DNA of 39,463 bases from Bryobacterales bacterium (lineage in GTDB: Bacteria > Acidobacteriota > Terriglobia > Bryobacterales > UBA6623): contig JAPPMC010000027.1 in assembly GCA_028819235.1 (NCBI GenBank), positions 1-39,463 of the forward strand, in the 5' to 3' direction. The number at the start of each line of letters is the position of its first letter. Positions within the stretch are counted from its first letter, which is position 1. This document shows, piece by piece, positions 18,212 through 26,525 of this stretch. The notes under the pieces were generated by a model. The model made no database searches and was not told the DNA's origin. It saw only the letters and a program-made list of their open reading frames with translations. The position numbers and the translations under genes were made by a program.

Positions 18212-19189
18212 GTGTTGGCTGCCGCTCCGCGAGGACTGCCGGAACTTGCGGCGCGACTGCGTGCCACAGACGCGCTTCGCGTGCAGCTGGACGAGCCGCT
18301 CTCGCGGCACACCCGTTTCGGGATCGGCGGACCGGCCTCTGTGTTGGCCCGCGCCAGCACGCCCGCCGCTCTGGCAGCCGCTTTCCGCTCGGCGCGCGCC
18401 ACTGGGGTGGCGACGTGCCTTCTGGGGGAGGGCAGCAACGTGGTCGTGGCGGACCAGGGCTTCGCCGGGCTCGTGTTGCGCTACGTGGGCGACCGGCTGG
18501 CTGTGCAAGACGGCACGATCGAGGCGGAAGCCGGGGCAAGCTTGCAGTCATTGGTCGATCTGACCATTGAGCGGGGTCTGGCCGGCATGCACACGATGAC
18601 GCGCATCCCCGGGTCCGTTGGCGGGGCGATCTACGGAAATGCCGGCGCTTACGGCCACCAGATCGACGAGTTTGTTGAGCGGGTGGACTTCTTGGACCGG
18701 GGTGAAGTGCGCTCCTTTGGACTGCGCGAGTGCCGCTTCGAATACCGCGAGTCGGCCTTCAAGCGCGGCCGGCACTTGTGGATTCTCGGAGCAAAGCTCC
18801 GGCTTCCGGATGGAGACCCGGTTCGGCTCCGTCGGCGGGCGGCAGAGATCCGTGCGATACGGGACGCGAAGTTCCCCCCGGACATGCGCTGCGCTGGGAG
18901 CATCTTCAAGAACCTCTACCTGCGGGCGCTTCCCGCCGCGGCGGCGTCGGTTGTGCCGGCGCGGGCCGTCAGGGAGGGTAAGGTGGCCTCGGCATACTTC
19001 CTTGAGCGCGTCGGGGCGAAGGGTATGCGATGCGGCGGCATCCGGGTGGCCCACTACCATGCGAATTTGTTGTACAACTGCGGCGGCGGGACGGCCGACC
19101 AGATCCGCCGGATCGTCGAGGACCTCAAGGGCAGGGTCCTCGACCGATTCGGCTTCGAGCTTGAGGAAGAGGTGCAGTATGTCGGCTGA
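18212..19189 (+). CDS. murB: UDP-N-acetylenolpyruvoylglucosamine reductase
   Basis: MurB makes UDP-N-acetylmuramate from the enolpyruvyl intermediate in the cytoplasm, using FAD and NADPH. The 325-residue protein has an FAD-binding domain with RHTRFGIGGPA (about 30-40), GEGSNVVVAD (about 71-80) and GSVGGAIYGNAGAYG (about 131-145). The catalytic Ser is in AGSIFKN (about 229-235). The AYFLERVGAKGMRCGG and HANLLYN segments are typical of the C-terminal domain. The start is GTG 18212; TTG 18215 next to it is possible. Its last 11 bases overlap the start of the DUF1080 gene. Unusually, no mur/fts cluster surrounds it. Confidence 0.96.
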   Translation: MLAAAPRGLPELAARLRATDALRVQLDEPLSRHTRFGIGGPASVLARASTPAALAAAFRSARATGVATCLLGEGSNVVVADQGFAGLVLRYVGDRLAVQDGTIEAEAGASLQSLVDLTIERGLAGMHTMTRIPGSVGGAIYGNAGAYGHQIDEFVERVDFLDRGEVRSFGLRECRFEYRESAFKRGRHLWILGAKLRLPDGDPVRLRRRAAEIRAIRDAKFPPDMRCAGSIFKNLYLRALPAAAASVVPARAVREGKVASAYFLERVGAKGMRCGGIRVAHYHANLLYNCGGGTADQIRRIVEDLKGRVLDRFGFELEEEVQYVG

Positions 19190-19883
19190 GGCTTGGAGGC
19201 GAACTGTGGGACGCGCGGCTGGGATTCTTGCGGCATTGGCCATGACGGTCGCGATGGGATTAGCGGCCGACTGGAGGGACCTGTTGCGGGATGGCCTCGA
19301 AGGCTGGGAGGTGCTTGGGGAGGGACACTGGAGCCTGCGCTCCGACGGCGTGCTGTCGGCCGCCTTCGGCGTAGACCGCCAGCGCGAGCTGCAGGGCGAG
19401 GGCGACATCGCACGCAGCGCGTTCACCAACTGGTCCACTCGCCAGTCCTGGCTGTACACGAAGCGCGAGTATGAAGAGTACGACCTGCACTTGGAGTACT
19501 GGGTCAACACGCCCGGCAACAGCGGCATCTCAATCCGCGACCCTTCGCAGGCCCGCTGCGGGATCGCTGAGCAGCCCGACTTCAACTGCACACCTTCCAA
19601 GCAGGGATACGAGATCCAGATCGACAGCGATTACACCGGTAGGTGGCCCACTGGCTCCATATATGGCTTGGCGCGAGCGCCCGAGGGCCTCGCCAACTTA
19701 GGTGAGTGGAATCGCCTGAACATCGAGTCCCGCCGGGACGCCATCCGCGTGTACGTTAACGGCAAGCTCGCGGCCGAGCATCCGGGCGACCCGGGGCGGC
19801 CGGCCGCAGGCCCGATCGGGCTTCAGCTGCACGACGTGCACAGCTTCGTGATGTTCCGCAACGTTTGGATCTTGGAGCGCTGA
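19179..19883 (+). CDS. Secreted DUF1080 (3-keto-disaccharide hydrolase domain) protein
   Basis: A 234-residue exported protein. The N-terminal signal peptide has an Arg-rich start, an Ala/Leu/Met-rich core and a cleavage region near GLAADW (about 30). The rest is a DUF1080 concanavalin-like beta-sandwich domain: FTNWSTRQSWLYTKREYEEYDLHLEYW, then NSGISIRDPS, GYEIQIDSD and a final GPIGLQLHD-x-HSFVMFRNVWI. Members are linked to sugar-derivative hydrolysis and are abundant in Acidobacteria and Planctomycetes. Start ATG 19179 is inside the end of murB and follows a GAGGAAGAGG purine run, so it is translationally coupled to murB. A functional link with cell-wall synthesis is not established. It is convergent with nadB, six bases apart. 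Confidence 0.9.
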   Translation: MSAEAWRRTVGRAAGILAALAMTVAMGLAADWRDLLRDGLEGWEVLGEGHWSLRSDGVLSAAFGVDRQRELQGEGDIARSAFTNWSTRQSWLYTKREYEEYDLHLEYWVNTPGNSGISIRDPSQARCGIAEQPDFNCTPSKQGYEIQIDSDYTGRWPTGSIYGLARAPEGLANLGEWNRLNIESRRDAIRVYVNGKLAAEHPGDPGRPAAGPIGLQLHDVHSFVMFRNVWILER

Positions 19884-19889
19884 CGAGGG

Positions 19890-21458
19890 TCACGGCAGCG
19901 GGCTGCCCACCTCGGCGAAGCGCAGCTCGCCGCCGCGCCGGATCTGCGAGCGCTTGCGGAATTCGGGCCTTGGCTCCGGATGGTCAAGGCGGTAGTGCCC
20001 GCCCCGGCTCTCCTCCCGCGCAAGCGCGCAGCGGGCAATCAGGCGCGTGACCTGGTACATGTTGTCGCACTCGAACCCGTGCCGGCTGCTGCGCGCAAGC
20101 CCCTTCTCGAACATCGGCGACAGCAGGTCTAGCCGCTCCAGCCCCGCCCGCAGACCCGGCCCGGAGCGTGTGATGCCCGCATGGCGCCACACCAGCCGCC
20201 GCAGCATGGCGATCGCGTTTCCCGGCAGGGCCGCCGCTGCCTTCTGCTTGTGCAACGGGGGCTTCTTGAGCGTGGCGCCTGCGTGGCGCCGCATTGCCTC
20301 TCCCGCCGATGCTCCGAACACGAGCCCCTCGAGCAGTGAGTTGCTGGCCAGCCGGTTGGCCCCGTGCACGCCGTTGCAGGCCACTTCGCCCGCGGCGTAG
20401 AGGCCCGGCAGTGTCGTCTCGCCTTGGAGCGTGGTCGCGACTCCCCCCATGGCGTAGTGCGCCGCAGGGTGGACGGGCACGGGCACGGCCTCCAGGTCGA
20501 CGCCGTACGCAAGACAGGTGCGATAGACGCGCGGAAAGCGCCTGGGCACGAAACCGTCCGGGAAACGGGTCAGGTCAAGGTAGACGGGGCCTCTGCGGAG
20601 CCGACCCAGCTCGCTCACGATGGCCCGCGAGACCACGTCCCTAGGCGCCAACTCTTCGCTCGGGTGGTAGCGCGACATGAACCGCTGCATGTCCGCGTTG
20701 CGCAGCAGCGCGCCCTCTCCCCGGACCGCTTCCGAGAGCAGGAAGCGTGGGGCTCCCTCCAAGAACAGGGCAGTGGGGTGGAACTGCACCATTTCGATGT
20801 TCGAGATCACCGCCCCGGCCCGGTAGGCCATCGCGACCCCGTCCCCTGTAGCCACGTCTGGGTTGGTGGTCTCCCGGTAGATCCTGCCGATGCCGCCCGT
20901 GGCCAGAAGGACGGCGCGCGCGTGAACCGACACCAGTTCGCGTCGGGAGCCGTCCCAAGCGATGGCCCCGCACGCCTCACCGTTTCGCCGAAGGAGCTCG
21001 ACGACCGACGAATAGCTCCGGAAGCCGATGGCCGGGATCGACTGTGCCTTCCGCAGCAGCGTACGGGCGATCTCGCGCCCTGTCGAATCCCCGTCCGCGT
21101 GCAGAACGCGGTTCACGCTGTGGGCGCCCTCTAGCGAAAAGGTGAGCCTGCCCCCGTCAGAGTCGAACTCCGCACCCCACTCGATCAGCCTTTGGATGCG
21201 GGCCGGGCCAGCCTGCACCAGACGGCGCACGGCTTCCGGGTCGCACAGGCCCGCTCCGGCTACGAGGGTGTCCTGCTCATGAAGCCCGACCTCGTCCTCG
21301 TCGCTCAGCGCGACGGCGACCCCACCTTGGGAGTACTCAGTGGCAGACTCGCGCAGGCGGTCCTTGGTCAAGACCAGCACGCGCCCGGCGGGTGCCGCTT
21401 CAATCGCCGCGCTCAGGCCGGCCACGCCGGCGCCGATCACCAAGAAGTCCGTTTCCAT
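19890..21458 (-). CDS. nadB: L-aspartate oxidase
   Basis: NadB oxidises L-aspartate to iminoaspartate, the first step of de novo NAD synthesis; NadA normally follows. The 522-residue protein begins with an FAD-binding motif GAGVAG (residues 9-14). It has the family segments ATEYSQGGVAVAL, HPTALFLEGAPRFLLSEAVRGEGA, HPAAHYAMGG and GEVACNGVHGANRLASNSL. The C-terminal fumarate-reductase-like helical domain is present. ATG 21458 was chosen because the motif starts directly after it, though the frame is open to 21518. No nadA or nadC is in the window. It diverges from aroB with 76 bases between the starts. Confidence 0.95.
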   Translation of the reverse strand: METDFLVIGAGVAGLSAAIEAAPAGRVLVLTKDRLRESATEYSQGGVAVALSDEDEVGLHEQDTLVAGAGLCDPEAVRRLVQAGPARIQRLIEWGAEFDSDGGRLTFSLEGAHSVNRVLHADGDSTGREIARTLLRKAQSIPAIGFRSYSSVVELLRRNGEACGAIAWDGSRRELVSVHARAVLLATGGIGRIYRETTNPDVATGDGVAMAYRAGAVISNIEMVQFHPTALFLEGAPRFLLSEAVRGEGALLRNADMQRFMSRYHPSEELAPRDVVSRAIVSELGRLRRGPVYLDLTRFPDGFVPRRFPRVYRTCLAYGVDLEAVPVPVHPAAHYAMGGVATTLQGETTLPGLYAAGEVACNGVHGANRLASNSLLEGLVFGASAGEAMRRHAGATLKKPPLHKQKAAAALPGNAIAMLRRLVWRHAGITRSGPGLRAGLERLDLLSPMFEKGLARSSRHGFECDNMYQVTRLIARCALAREESRGGHYRLDHPEPRPEFRKRSQIRRGGELRFAEVGSPLP

Positions 21459-21523
21459 AGAGCCGGAGGTGCGCGACTGGCGGGGCGCGCCCAAGGCGCT
21501 TCGGGGTCCAGGGCACATGGTAC

Positions 21524-21530
21524 AAGAAGG
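21524..21530 (+). promoter_or_regulatory. Ribosome-binding site deciding the aroB start
   Basis: AAGAAGG lies four bases before ATG 21535 and favours this start over ATG 21517 and the longer open frame from 21340. Confidence 0.5.
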
Positions 21531-21534
21531 GCTG

Positions 21535-22653
21535 ATGCAGGTCTTTCCGGTCAGGACGCCGGCCGGGCGCTACGACGTGCACATCGAACGGGGTGCGCTG
21601 TTGCGCGCCGGCCGCTTGGTGCATGCGGTCATCGGCCGCCGGAAGCTGTTTGTGATTGCGGATGAGGCCGTCTGGGCGCTGCTGGGCCAGCGTCTCGGGC
21701 GTGGCCTGGCGAATGCCGAGTGGATGCCGCTGGCGGTCACCTTGGGGGAGCCGCGTAAGCGGCTCTCGAGCGTAGAGGAACTCTGTGACCGGCTGCACGC
21801 CGCGGGTGCGGACCGCAGCAGCGCCGTGCTGGCGTTCGGCGGGGGGATCGCCGGCGACGTGGGCGGCTTCGTGGCTGCCTGCTACATGCGGGGCATCGAC
21901 TGCGTGCAGATTCCGACGACCCTGCTGGCCCAGGTCGATGCCTCGGTGGGCGGCAAGACAGGCGTCAACCTCGAGGGCGGCAAGAATCTGGTGGGAGCGT
22001 TCCACCAGCCACGGCTGGTGGTCGTCGATCCTGCCACACTCGACACACTCCCCGAGAGGGAATACCGTGCGGGAATCCAGGAGGTGGTCAAGCACGGGAT
22101 CATTCGCAGCGCAGCTCTGTTCGGTTTCATGGAGTCGCAGCGCGAGGCGGTGCTCGCCCGAGAGCTGGCGGCCGTGGAGCGCATGATCGGCGACTCCGTC
22201 CGCATCAAGGCCGCGGTGGTGCGCGAGGACGAGCGCGAAGGCGGGCTGCGGAGGATCCTCAACTTCGGCCACACGCTCGGCCACGCCTTGGAGGCCGAGA
22301 CCGGCTATCGCACGCTGCTGCACGGGGAGGCCGTCGCGTTCGGCATGGTGGCCGCAGCGCGGCTCTCGGAATTGCGCGGGCGCTTGCGCGCAGCAGATCG
22401 CAGCCGCATCGAGAGCGTGGTCCTCTCATACGCGCCTGACCTGCGGGATGGCCTGCAGTCCGTTGAGCCCGCCAGGGTTGCGGCACGGATCGGCGGTGAC
22501 AAGAAGGCGGTCGGGGGGAAGGCTCGGTTCGTTCTGGCAATGGGCATCGGCCGGACGGCCGAAGAGCTCGATCCGCCAGCGTCCGACGTGCTCTCGGCCA
22601 CTCGCCACGCGCTGCAGGCGTGCCGTAGGGCTGGCCGGAAAGCGGAGCAATAG
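21535..22653 (+). CDS. aroB: 3-dehydroquinate synthase
   Basis: AroB converts DAHP to 3-dehydroquinate in the shikimate pathway, using NAD and a divalent metal. The 372-residue protein has the full family set: GGGIAGDVGGFVAACYMRG (about 103-121), QIPTTLLAQVDASVGGKTGVN (about 125-145), KNLVGAFHQP, the metal-ligand region EVVKHGII, and NFGHTLGHALE with the other His ligands. ATG 21535 follows an AAGAAGG ribosome-binding site. menG starts three bases after its stop, so the two form an operon. Chorismate made through this pathway feeds both aromatic amino acids and menaquinone. Confidence 0.96.
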   Translation: MQVFPVRTPAGRYDVHIERGALLRAGRLVHAVIGRRKLFVIADEAVWALLGQRLGRGLANAEWMPLAVTLGEPRKRLSSVEELCDRLHAAGADRSSAVLAFGGGIAGDVGGFVAACYMRGIDCVQIPTTLLAQVDASVGGKTGVNLEGGKNLVGAFHQPRLVVVDPATLDTLPEREYRAGIQEVVKHGIIRSAALFGFMESQREAVLARELAAVERMIGDSVRIKAAVVREDEREGGLRRILNFGHTLGHALEAETGYRTLLHGEAVAFGMVAAARLSELRGRLRAADRSRIESVVLSYAPDLRDGLQSVEPARVAARIGGDKKAVGGKARFVLAMGIGRTAEELDPPASDVLSATRHALQACRRAGRKAEQ

Positions 22654-22656
22654 CCC

Positions 22657-23433
22657 ATGGCCGACGCGCGCGTGGCCCGGGGAGCTTGCCCGGCGGGGAT
22701 ACGGCCCGGCGACGAGACGGCGGCGGCAAGCGCCGTCCGGGAGATGTTCGGGCGGGTTGCGCCCCGCTACGACCTGCTCAACCACCTCCTTTCCGGCCAG
22801 CTTGACGTCTACTGGCGGAGAAGGCTCGTGCGCGCGGTCCGCCCATACCTCCAAAGGCCACGGCTGCGCTTTGCCGACCTTTGCTGCGGCACTGGCGACT
22901 TGGCGCTGGCGCTCGCCAAGGAGCGCCGGAGATTGGCGTCCGATCAGTCGGGTGTGCCCTTGGCGGCCGACTTCTGCAGGCCCATGCTGGAACGTGCCCA
23001 GTCGAAGCTGGTGCAGGCCGGCTCGCGCTGCGAGCTGGCCGAGGCAGATGCGACGCAGATGCCCCTCGCGGACGCCAGCTTGGATCTCGTCACCATCGCG
23101 TACGGGTTTCGGAATCTGGCCAGCTACGATCGGGGAGCCGCCGAGTTCCGGCGTGTTCTGGCCTCCGGCGGATGCTTGGCGATGCTGGAGTTCTCCCAGC
23201 CCCCGTCCGTCGTGTGGGGCGCGCTGTTCGGGGCATACTTCCGTCATGTGCTGCCACGGCTCGGAAACCTGGTGTCCGGCAGCGGCCAGGCCTACTCCTA
23301 CCTGCACCGCTCGGTGCAGCGCTTCCCGTCGCCAAGCGAGATCCGCCGCATGCTCTTGGACTGCGGCTTCTCGCGCGTCGAGACGCAATCGCTGACCGGA
23401 GGCGTCAGCGTGCTCTACTTGGCGTATGTTTGA
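22657..23433 (+). CDS. menG: Demethylmenaquinone methyltransferase (UbiE/MenG family)
   Basis: A SAM-dependent methyltransferase for the late C-methylation step of menaquinone or ubiquinone. The 258-residue protein shows the UbiE/MenG signatures: MFGRVAPRYDLLNHLLSGQL (about 29-48), SAM motif I DLCCGTGDLAL (about 73-83), ATQMPLADASLDLVTIAYGFRNL (about 130-152) and LEFSQPP. A short insertion (ERRRLASDQSG) follows motif I. Start ATG 22657 is three bases after aroB, and its end overlaps the next gene by eight bases. ubiE is an equivalent symbol; menaquinone is more likely if the host is acidobacterial. Confidence 0.94.
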   Translation: MADARVARGACPAGIRPGDETAAASAVREMFGRVAPRYDLLNHLLSGQLDVYWRRRLVRAVRPYLQRPRLRFADLCCGTGDLALALAKERRRLASDQSGVPLAADFCRPMLERAQSKLVQAGSRCELAEADATQMPLADASLDLVTIAYGFRNLASYDRGAAEFRRVLASGGCLAMLEFSQPPSVVWGALFGAYFRHVLPRLGNLVSGSGQAYSYLHRSVQRFPSPSEIRRMLLDCGFSRVETQSLTGGVSVLYLAYV

Positions 23434-24136
23434 GCAGCCTGACACGCCAACCGGCGAGCCGTCCAATTCCGACTGGCTGTTCTGGGCACGGCTGACTGTC
23501 AAGGTCCTGCTGGTATTCGGGGCGCTCTACGTCGGCTACCACTTCTACGAGCGGCACCGATTGGCGAACGTGGAGTTTGACAGGCCACAGACCCGGCCGC
23601 GCAAGCTTCCCGCGGATGTGTTCGCGTTTGTCCCCAAGTCGTACGTCACGGACCTGGTGTCGGCGCGTCGCCGCCTGATCGGGAAGCCGCTGTGGGTCAA
23701 GGAGGGCTATCGCTGGCCGTACGACCCAGGCGGGCGAGTCTTCGGCCCTCTGGAGCGCATCGTGCCGACAGCTGTAGAGGTGCGCGGCAACGACGCCGTC
23801 CTAGTGTTCGACAAGGACGGCGCGCGGGCGCGGTTCGGGATCGGCAGTCCGCAGCGGGTCTTCATCGACGACATCTTCTTTGTGACGGACCCCAAGGAAA
23901 TCTACGACCACTGGACCCCCGAAATGTGGCAGTCCGCAGCGGCAGGGGAGGTGGCCCCGGGGATGAGCGAGATCCGCATTGGCTTCGCGCTGGGAGCGGG
24001 CGAGGTGGTGCGCCAGTCCCCGGGCGGGGCGACCCGCATTGTGGACTACAAGCTATGCGCCGCAGCCGGAATCGAGCCTGTGCGGGTCACCTACTTGGAT
24101 CACGTGGCGACGGCGATCGAGCCCTTGCCACGCTGA
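23426..24136 (+). CDS. Single-pass membrane protein of unknown function, coupled to menG
   Basis: A 236-residue protein I do not recognise. After a polar N-terminus of about 20 residues there is one membrane helix (LTVKVLLVFGALYVGYHFY, about 27-45). A soluble domain follows, rich in beta-prone segments (AVEVRGNDAVLVFDKDGARARFGI; PQRVFIDDIFFVTDPKEIYDHW) and ending in a Val/Thr/Tyr-rich part. No lipobox, heme motif or catalytic signature is visible. ATG 23426 overlaps the last eight bases of menG, so it is co-expressed with aroB-menG. A role near the membrane in quinone metabolism or envelope function is only inferred from position. Confidence 0.85.
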   Translation: MFEQPDTPTGEPSNSDWLFWARLTVKVLLVFGALYVGYHFYERHRLANVEFDRPQTRPRKLPADVFAFVPKSYVTDLVSARRRLIGKPLWVKEGYRWPYDPGGRVFGPLERIVPTAVEVRGNDAVLVFDKDGARARFGIGSPQRVFIDDIFFVTDPKEIYDHWTPEMWQSAAAGEVAPGMSEIRIGFALGAGEVVRQSPGGATRIVDYKLCAAAGIEPVRVTYLDHVATAIEPLPR

Positions 24137-24176
24137 CCGCTAGAACGGCGGCGGGGTCGAGGGTCGAGCCCGGCGC

Positions 24177-26042
24177 CTACCATGCCCAAGGAAAGGCCAG
24201 GTCAGGCTGGTTTGCGTAGCGTTGCATGGTCAGCTCCAGTCGCTGCCCCGCCCCTGGCGCAAGCCGCGCCGTGAACGCGCTCGAGTCCAAATCCATCTGG
24301 TGCGTCTCGCCCTCCAGGCGAGTGAACTGGTGCTCGGCGTAGCCGCCTGCCTGGACGACGACCTCTCGGGCCTCGTCCTGGCTCAGGTTGACCAGCGTAA
24401 CTCCCACCGTGTCGGGTCCTAGGCTGTCCACGAGCGCCGCCACATCAGGCGGCAGCCCAGCCCGTCCGCGCTGCGGATCGAAGTACCGTAGCCGGCTGTG
24501 CAGCACCCAGATCCGTCCGTTCGCGAAGTAGCCGCCCGTTGTCAGTTCTGCGAGCGTGTCGGTCGTAGCGGGCATGATTCCGAGCAGGTAGTCCGCCAGG
24601 CGCGTCTCCGGGGTCGTGGTGTCGGCTTCCTGCAGATCCAGCCGGTCTTGGATGTGCTCGAGATCGGCTCGCAAGGCACGAACGGGATATCCGGGATCGT
24701 TGCCCTGCAGGTAGTCGATCCAAGGCTCCCCGCCCTTTGGGATGCGCTCGAGGTCGTCCTGTCGCATGGACCACAGGTAGATCTCGGCCAGGCGGTCTGC
24801 ATACGTGACCGGCTGGAACCGGTAGAATTCTGGCTCGCCGTTGAACGCGTAGCCTCGCGGGTCGCCGTACATCGTCGGGAGCAGCCTTACGTCTCCGTCT
24901 TCGCTGAAGCGAGCCGCTTCCAGGATGCGGTCCATTTGCGTGCGTAGAACGTCGATGTATGCCTGGTCGCCGGTCAGCAGCAGCCCGTTGGCGAATCCTT
25001 GGAAGCTTGCCGCCGTGAAATAGTTGCGGTGCGCGATCTGCTGGAGCTCGCCGTCGAAGATCGTGAAGTTCCAGCCGTAAGTGCCCTTCCACCACTGGCC
25101 GTCATGCTCGCCTCCCAGCGATCCGTCCCGGCCGATGTTGGACGGGATCATGCCACCGGTTGCTGCGGCCCGCTCCCTCCAGGCGTCGAGGTATTCCAGA
25201 GTCCAGTCCTTGTACTTCTGCCTGCCGGTCAGGGCGTAGGCATTGGTTCCCAGCAGGGTGGCCGCCAGGTTCAGGAAATTGTCGCCGACCGAGTCCAAGT
25301 ACTCGTCGCAGTGGGCCAGCATGCGCGGGTACCACTCCTCGAGGTCCAGCAGCGCCGACCTCCTTGCCGGATTGTGCAGGAGATGGAACTTGCCGGGGAT
25401 GGGGTCGCCAACCCAGTCGTACACGGTGGCCCTGCGCAGCATTGGCCCGAGGCTGCCATTCCAGATGCTAGGGATCACCTTGTGTTCCGGGTCGTAGTTC
25501 GGGGCATCCGGATCCTCGCCGGTGTACATCCGTGCGAAGCGTTCCATGCGTTCCACCAGCAGGTCGTTCTCAGGGTCGGAGTGGCCCATCAGCAGGAACG
25601 CCCGCATGCCCTCCGCGGTATGGAACCAGTCGGATTGCGTAATGAACTCGCGGTGGTAGGCCCCGTTGCTGGCGAGGGTCGTCAGCTCGGTGCGCAACTC
25701 CCCGTATTGCTGCAGGTGGCCCTCAAGCCCCTTTTTGTAGAGCTCCAAGACGGAGTCCGAACCGCCCAGAGTGTGCAGCAGCGTCCAGTTGTAGAACGTC
25801 TCGATCGCGTCGTCCGGGCCGTCCAGCGTGCCCCAGCGGGGCGTGTGTAAGAGGTATCCCCGCTCATCGAGGTAGCGATCGGCGAACTTTTCGACGGCCG
25901 CCGAGTTCGCATCGAGCAATTCGCGTTCCAAGACGGCCCAGTCCGGGGCCTGCATCGGCGAGCCGATCTCCACGATCGGCAGTTCGGAGCATGCTGCAAG
26001 GGCAATTAGCAGCGGTGGCGCAATGGTGAGTCGAGCGCGCAT
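24177..26042 (-). CDS. Secreted lipoprotein of unknown family, probable helical (alpha/alpha) toroid
   Basis: A 621-residue exported protein. The signal peptide ends in a lipobox (ALAACS), so Cys would be lipidated. The long mature part is rich in Trp, Tyr, His and acidic residues, with repeated helical segments (YNWTLLHTLGG; SDWFHTAEGMRAFLLMGH; NFLNLAATLLGTNAYALTG; ASFQGFANGLLLTGDQAY) as in alpha/alpha-barrel glycan-active enzymes. The last about 100 residues look like a beta-sandwich (GVTLVNLSQDEAREVVVQAGGYAEHQF). No family could be named, and no catalytic residues are assigned. ATG 26042 is preferred, GTG 26048 being possible. It stands alone, with its 3' end about 40 bases from the unknown membrane protein. 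Confidence 0.85.
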   Translation of the reverse strand: MRARLTIAPPLLIALAACSELPIVEIGSPMQAPDWAVLERELLDANSAAVEKFADRYLDERGYLLHTPRWGTLDGPDDAIETFYNWTLLHTLGGSDSVLELYKKGLEGHLQQYGELRTELTTLASNGAYHREFITQSDWFHTAEGMRAFLLMGHSDPENDLLVERMERFARMYTGEDPDAPNYDPEHKVIPSIWNGSLGPMLRRATVYDWVGDPIPGKFHLLHNPARRSALLDLEEWYPRMLAHCDEYLDSVGDNFLNLAATLLGTNAYALTGRQKYKDWTLEYLDAWRERAAATGGMIPSNIGRDGSLGGEHDGQWWKGTYGWNFTIFDGELQQIAHRNYFTAASFQGFANGLLLTGDQAYIDVLRTQMDRILEAARFSEDGDVRLLPTMYGDPRGYAFNGEPEFYRFQPVTYADRLAEIYLWSMRQDDLERIPKGGEPWIDYLQGNDPGYPVRALRADLEHIQDRLDLQEADTTTPETRLADYLLGIMPATTDTLAELTTGGYFANGRIWVLHSRLRYFDPQRGRAGLPPDVAALVDSLGPDTVGVTLVNLSQDEAREVVVQAGGYAEHQFTRLEGETHQMDLDSSAFTARLAPGAGQRLELTMQRYANQPDLAFPWAW

Positions 26043-26525
26043 GGCCACCCCATCCTACTCGCAAGCTCCCTCGGGCTTGGCGGGAGGGAGCTTGCTGATC
26101 CTGATGCTGGACAGGCTGGTGGATGGCAGACGGTTCGGATGAAGCAACTCCGAGGCGCAAGGCGGTGAATTGCCCGGTCCAGGCCGAAAACCCGATTCGA
26201 AGTCCGACAAGGCAGGGAATGAAACGCTGGGAGGCCCGCCCGAAGCCCCAATTCGTTGCTCAGCACTAGAACGGGTTCGCCGCGGGACCTCTCCGCACTT
26301 AATCAATCCTTGCTCGACCACTGAGACGAGGAGACTGGCCACGTGTGGCTGACAACCGCGGACCCGTCTGTTTTGAATGTCTCGGAAGTGCCCAAAGGGC
26401 TCAGTGCGGAATCTATAGCCCCATAGCCCCAGACTTGAGCTACGCCTCGGCTTCGGGCTTTCGGCGGAGCTTGGATCTGCCGGCTGCCTGAAAGAGGGAA
26501 TAGTTGTTACGGCAGGCCCGGTCGG
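26043..26525. other. Intergenic region of about 480 bases, nothing recognised
   Basis: It lies between the start of the lipoprotein gene and the stop of the DUF1501 gene. It holds no plausible ORF with a family match, no tRNA and no clear terminator. It must contain the promoter of the minus-strand lipoprotein gene, but I could not locate a box. Confidence 0.4.

Noticed and set aside
18548..19600. 350-codon minus-strand frame over murB and DUF1080
   Set aside because: Antisense to two well-supported genes; no recognisable domain.
22426..23502. 358-codon minus-strand frame over aroB-menG
   Set aside because: Antisense shadow of menG and the end of aroB, a common artefact in GC-rich DNA.
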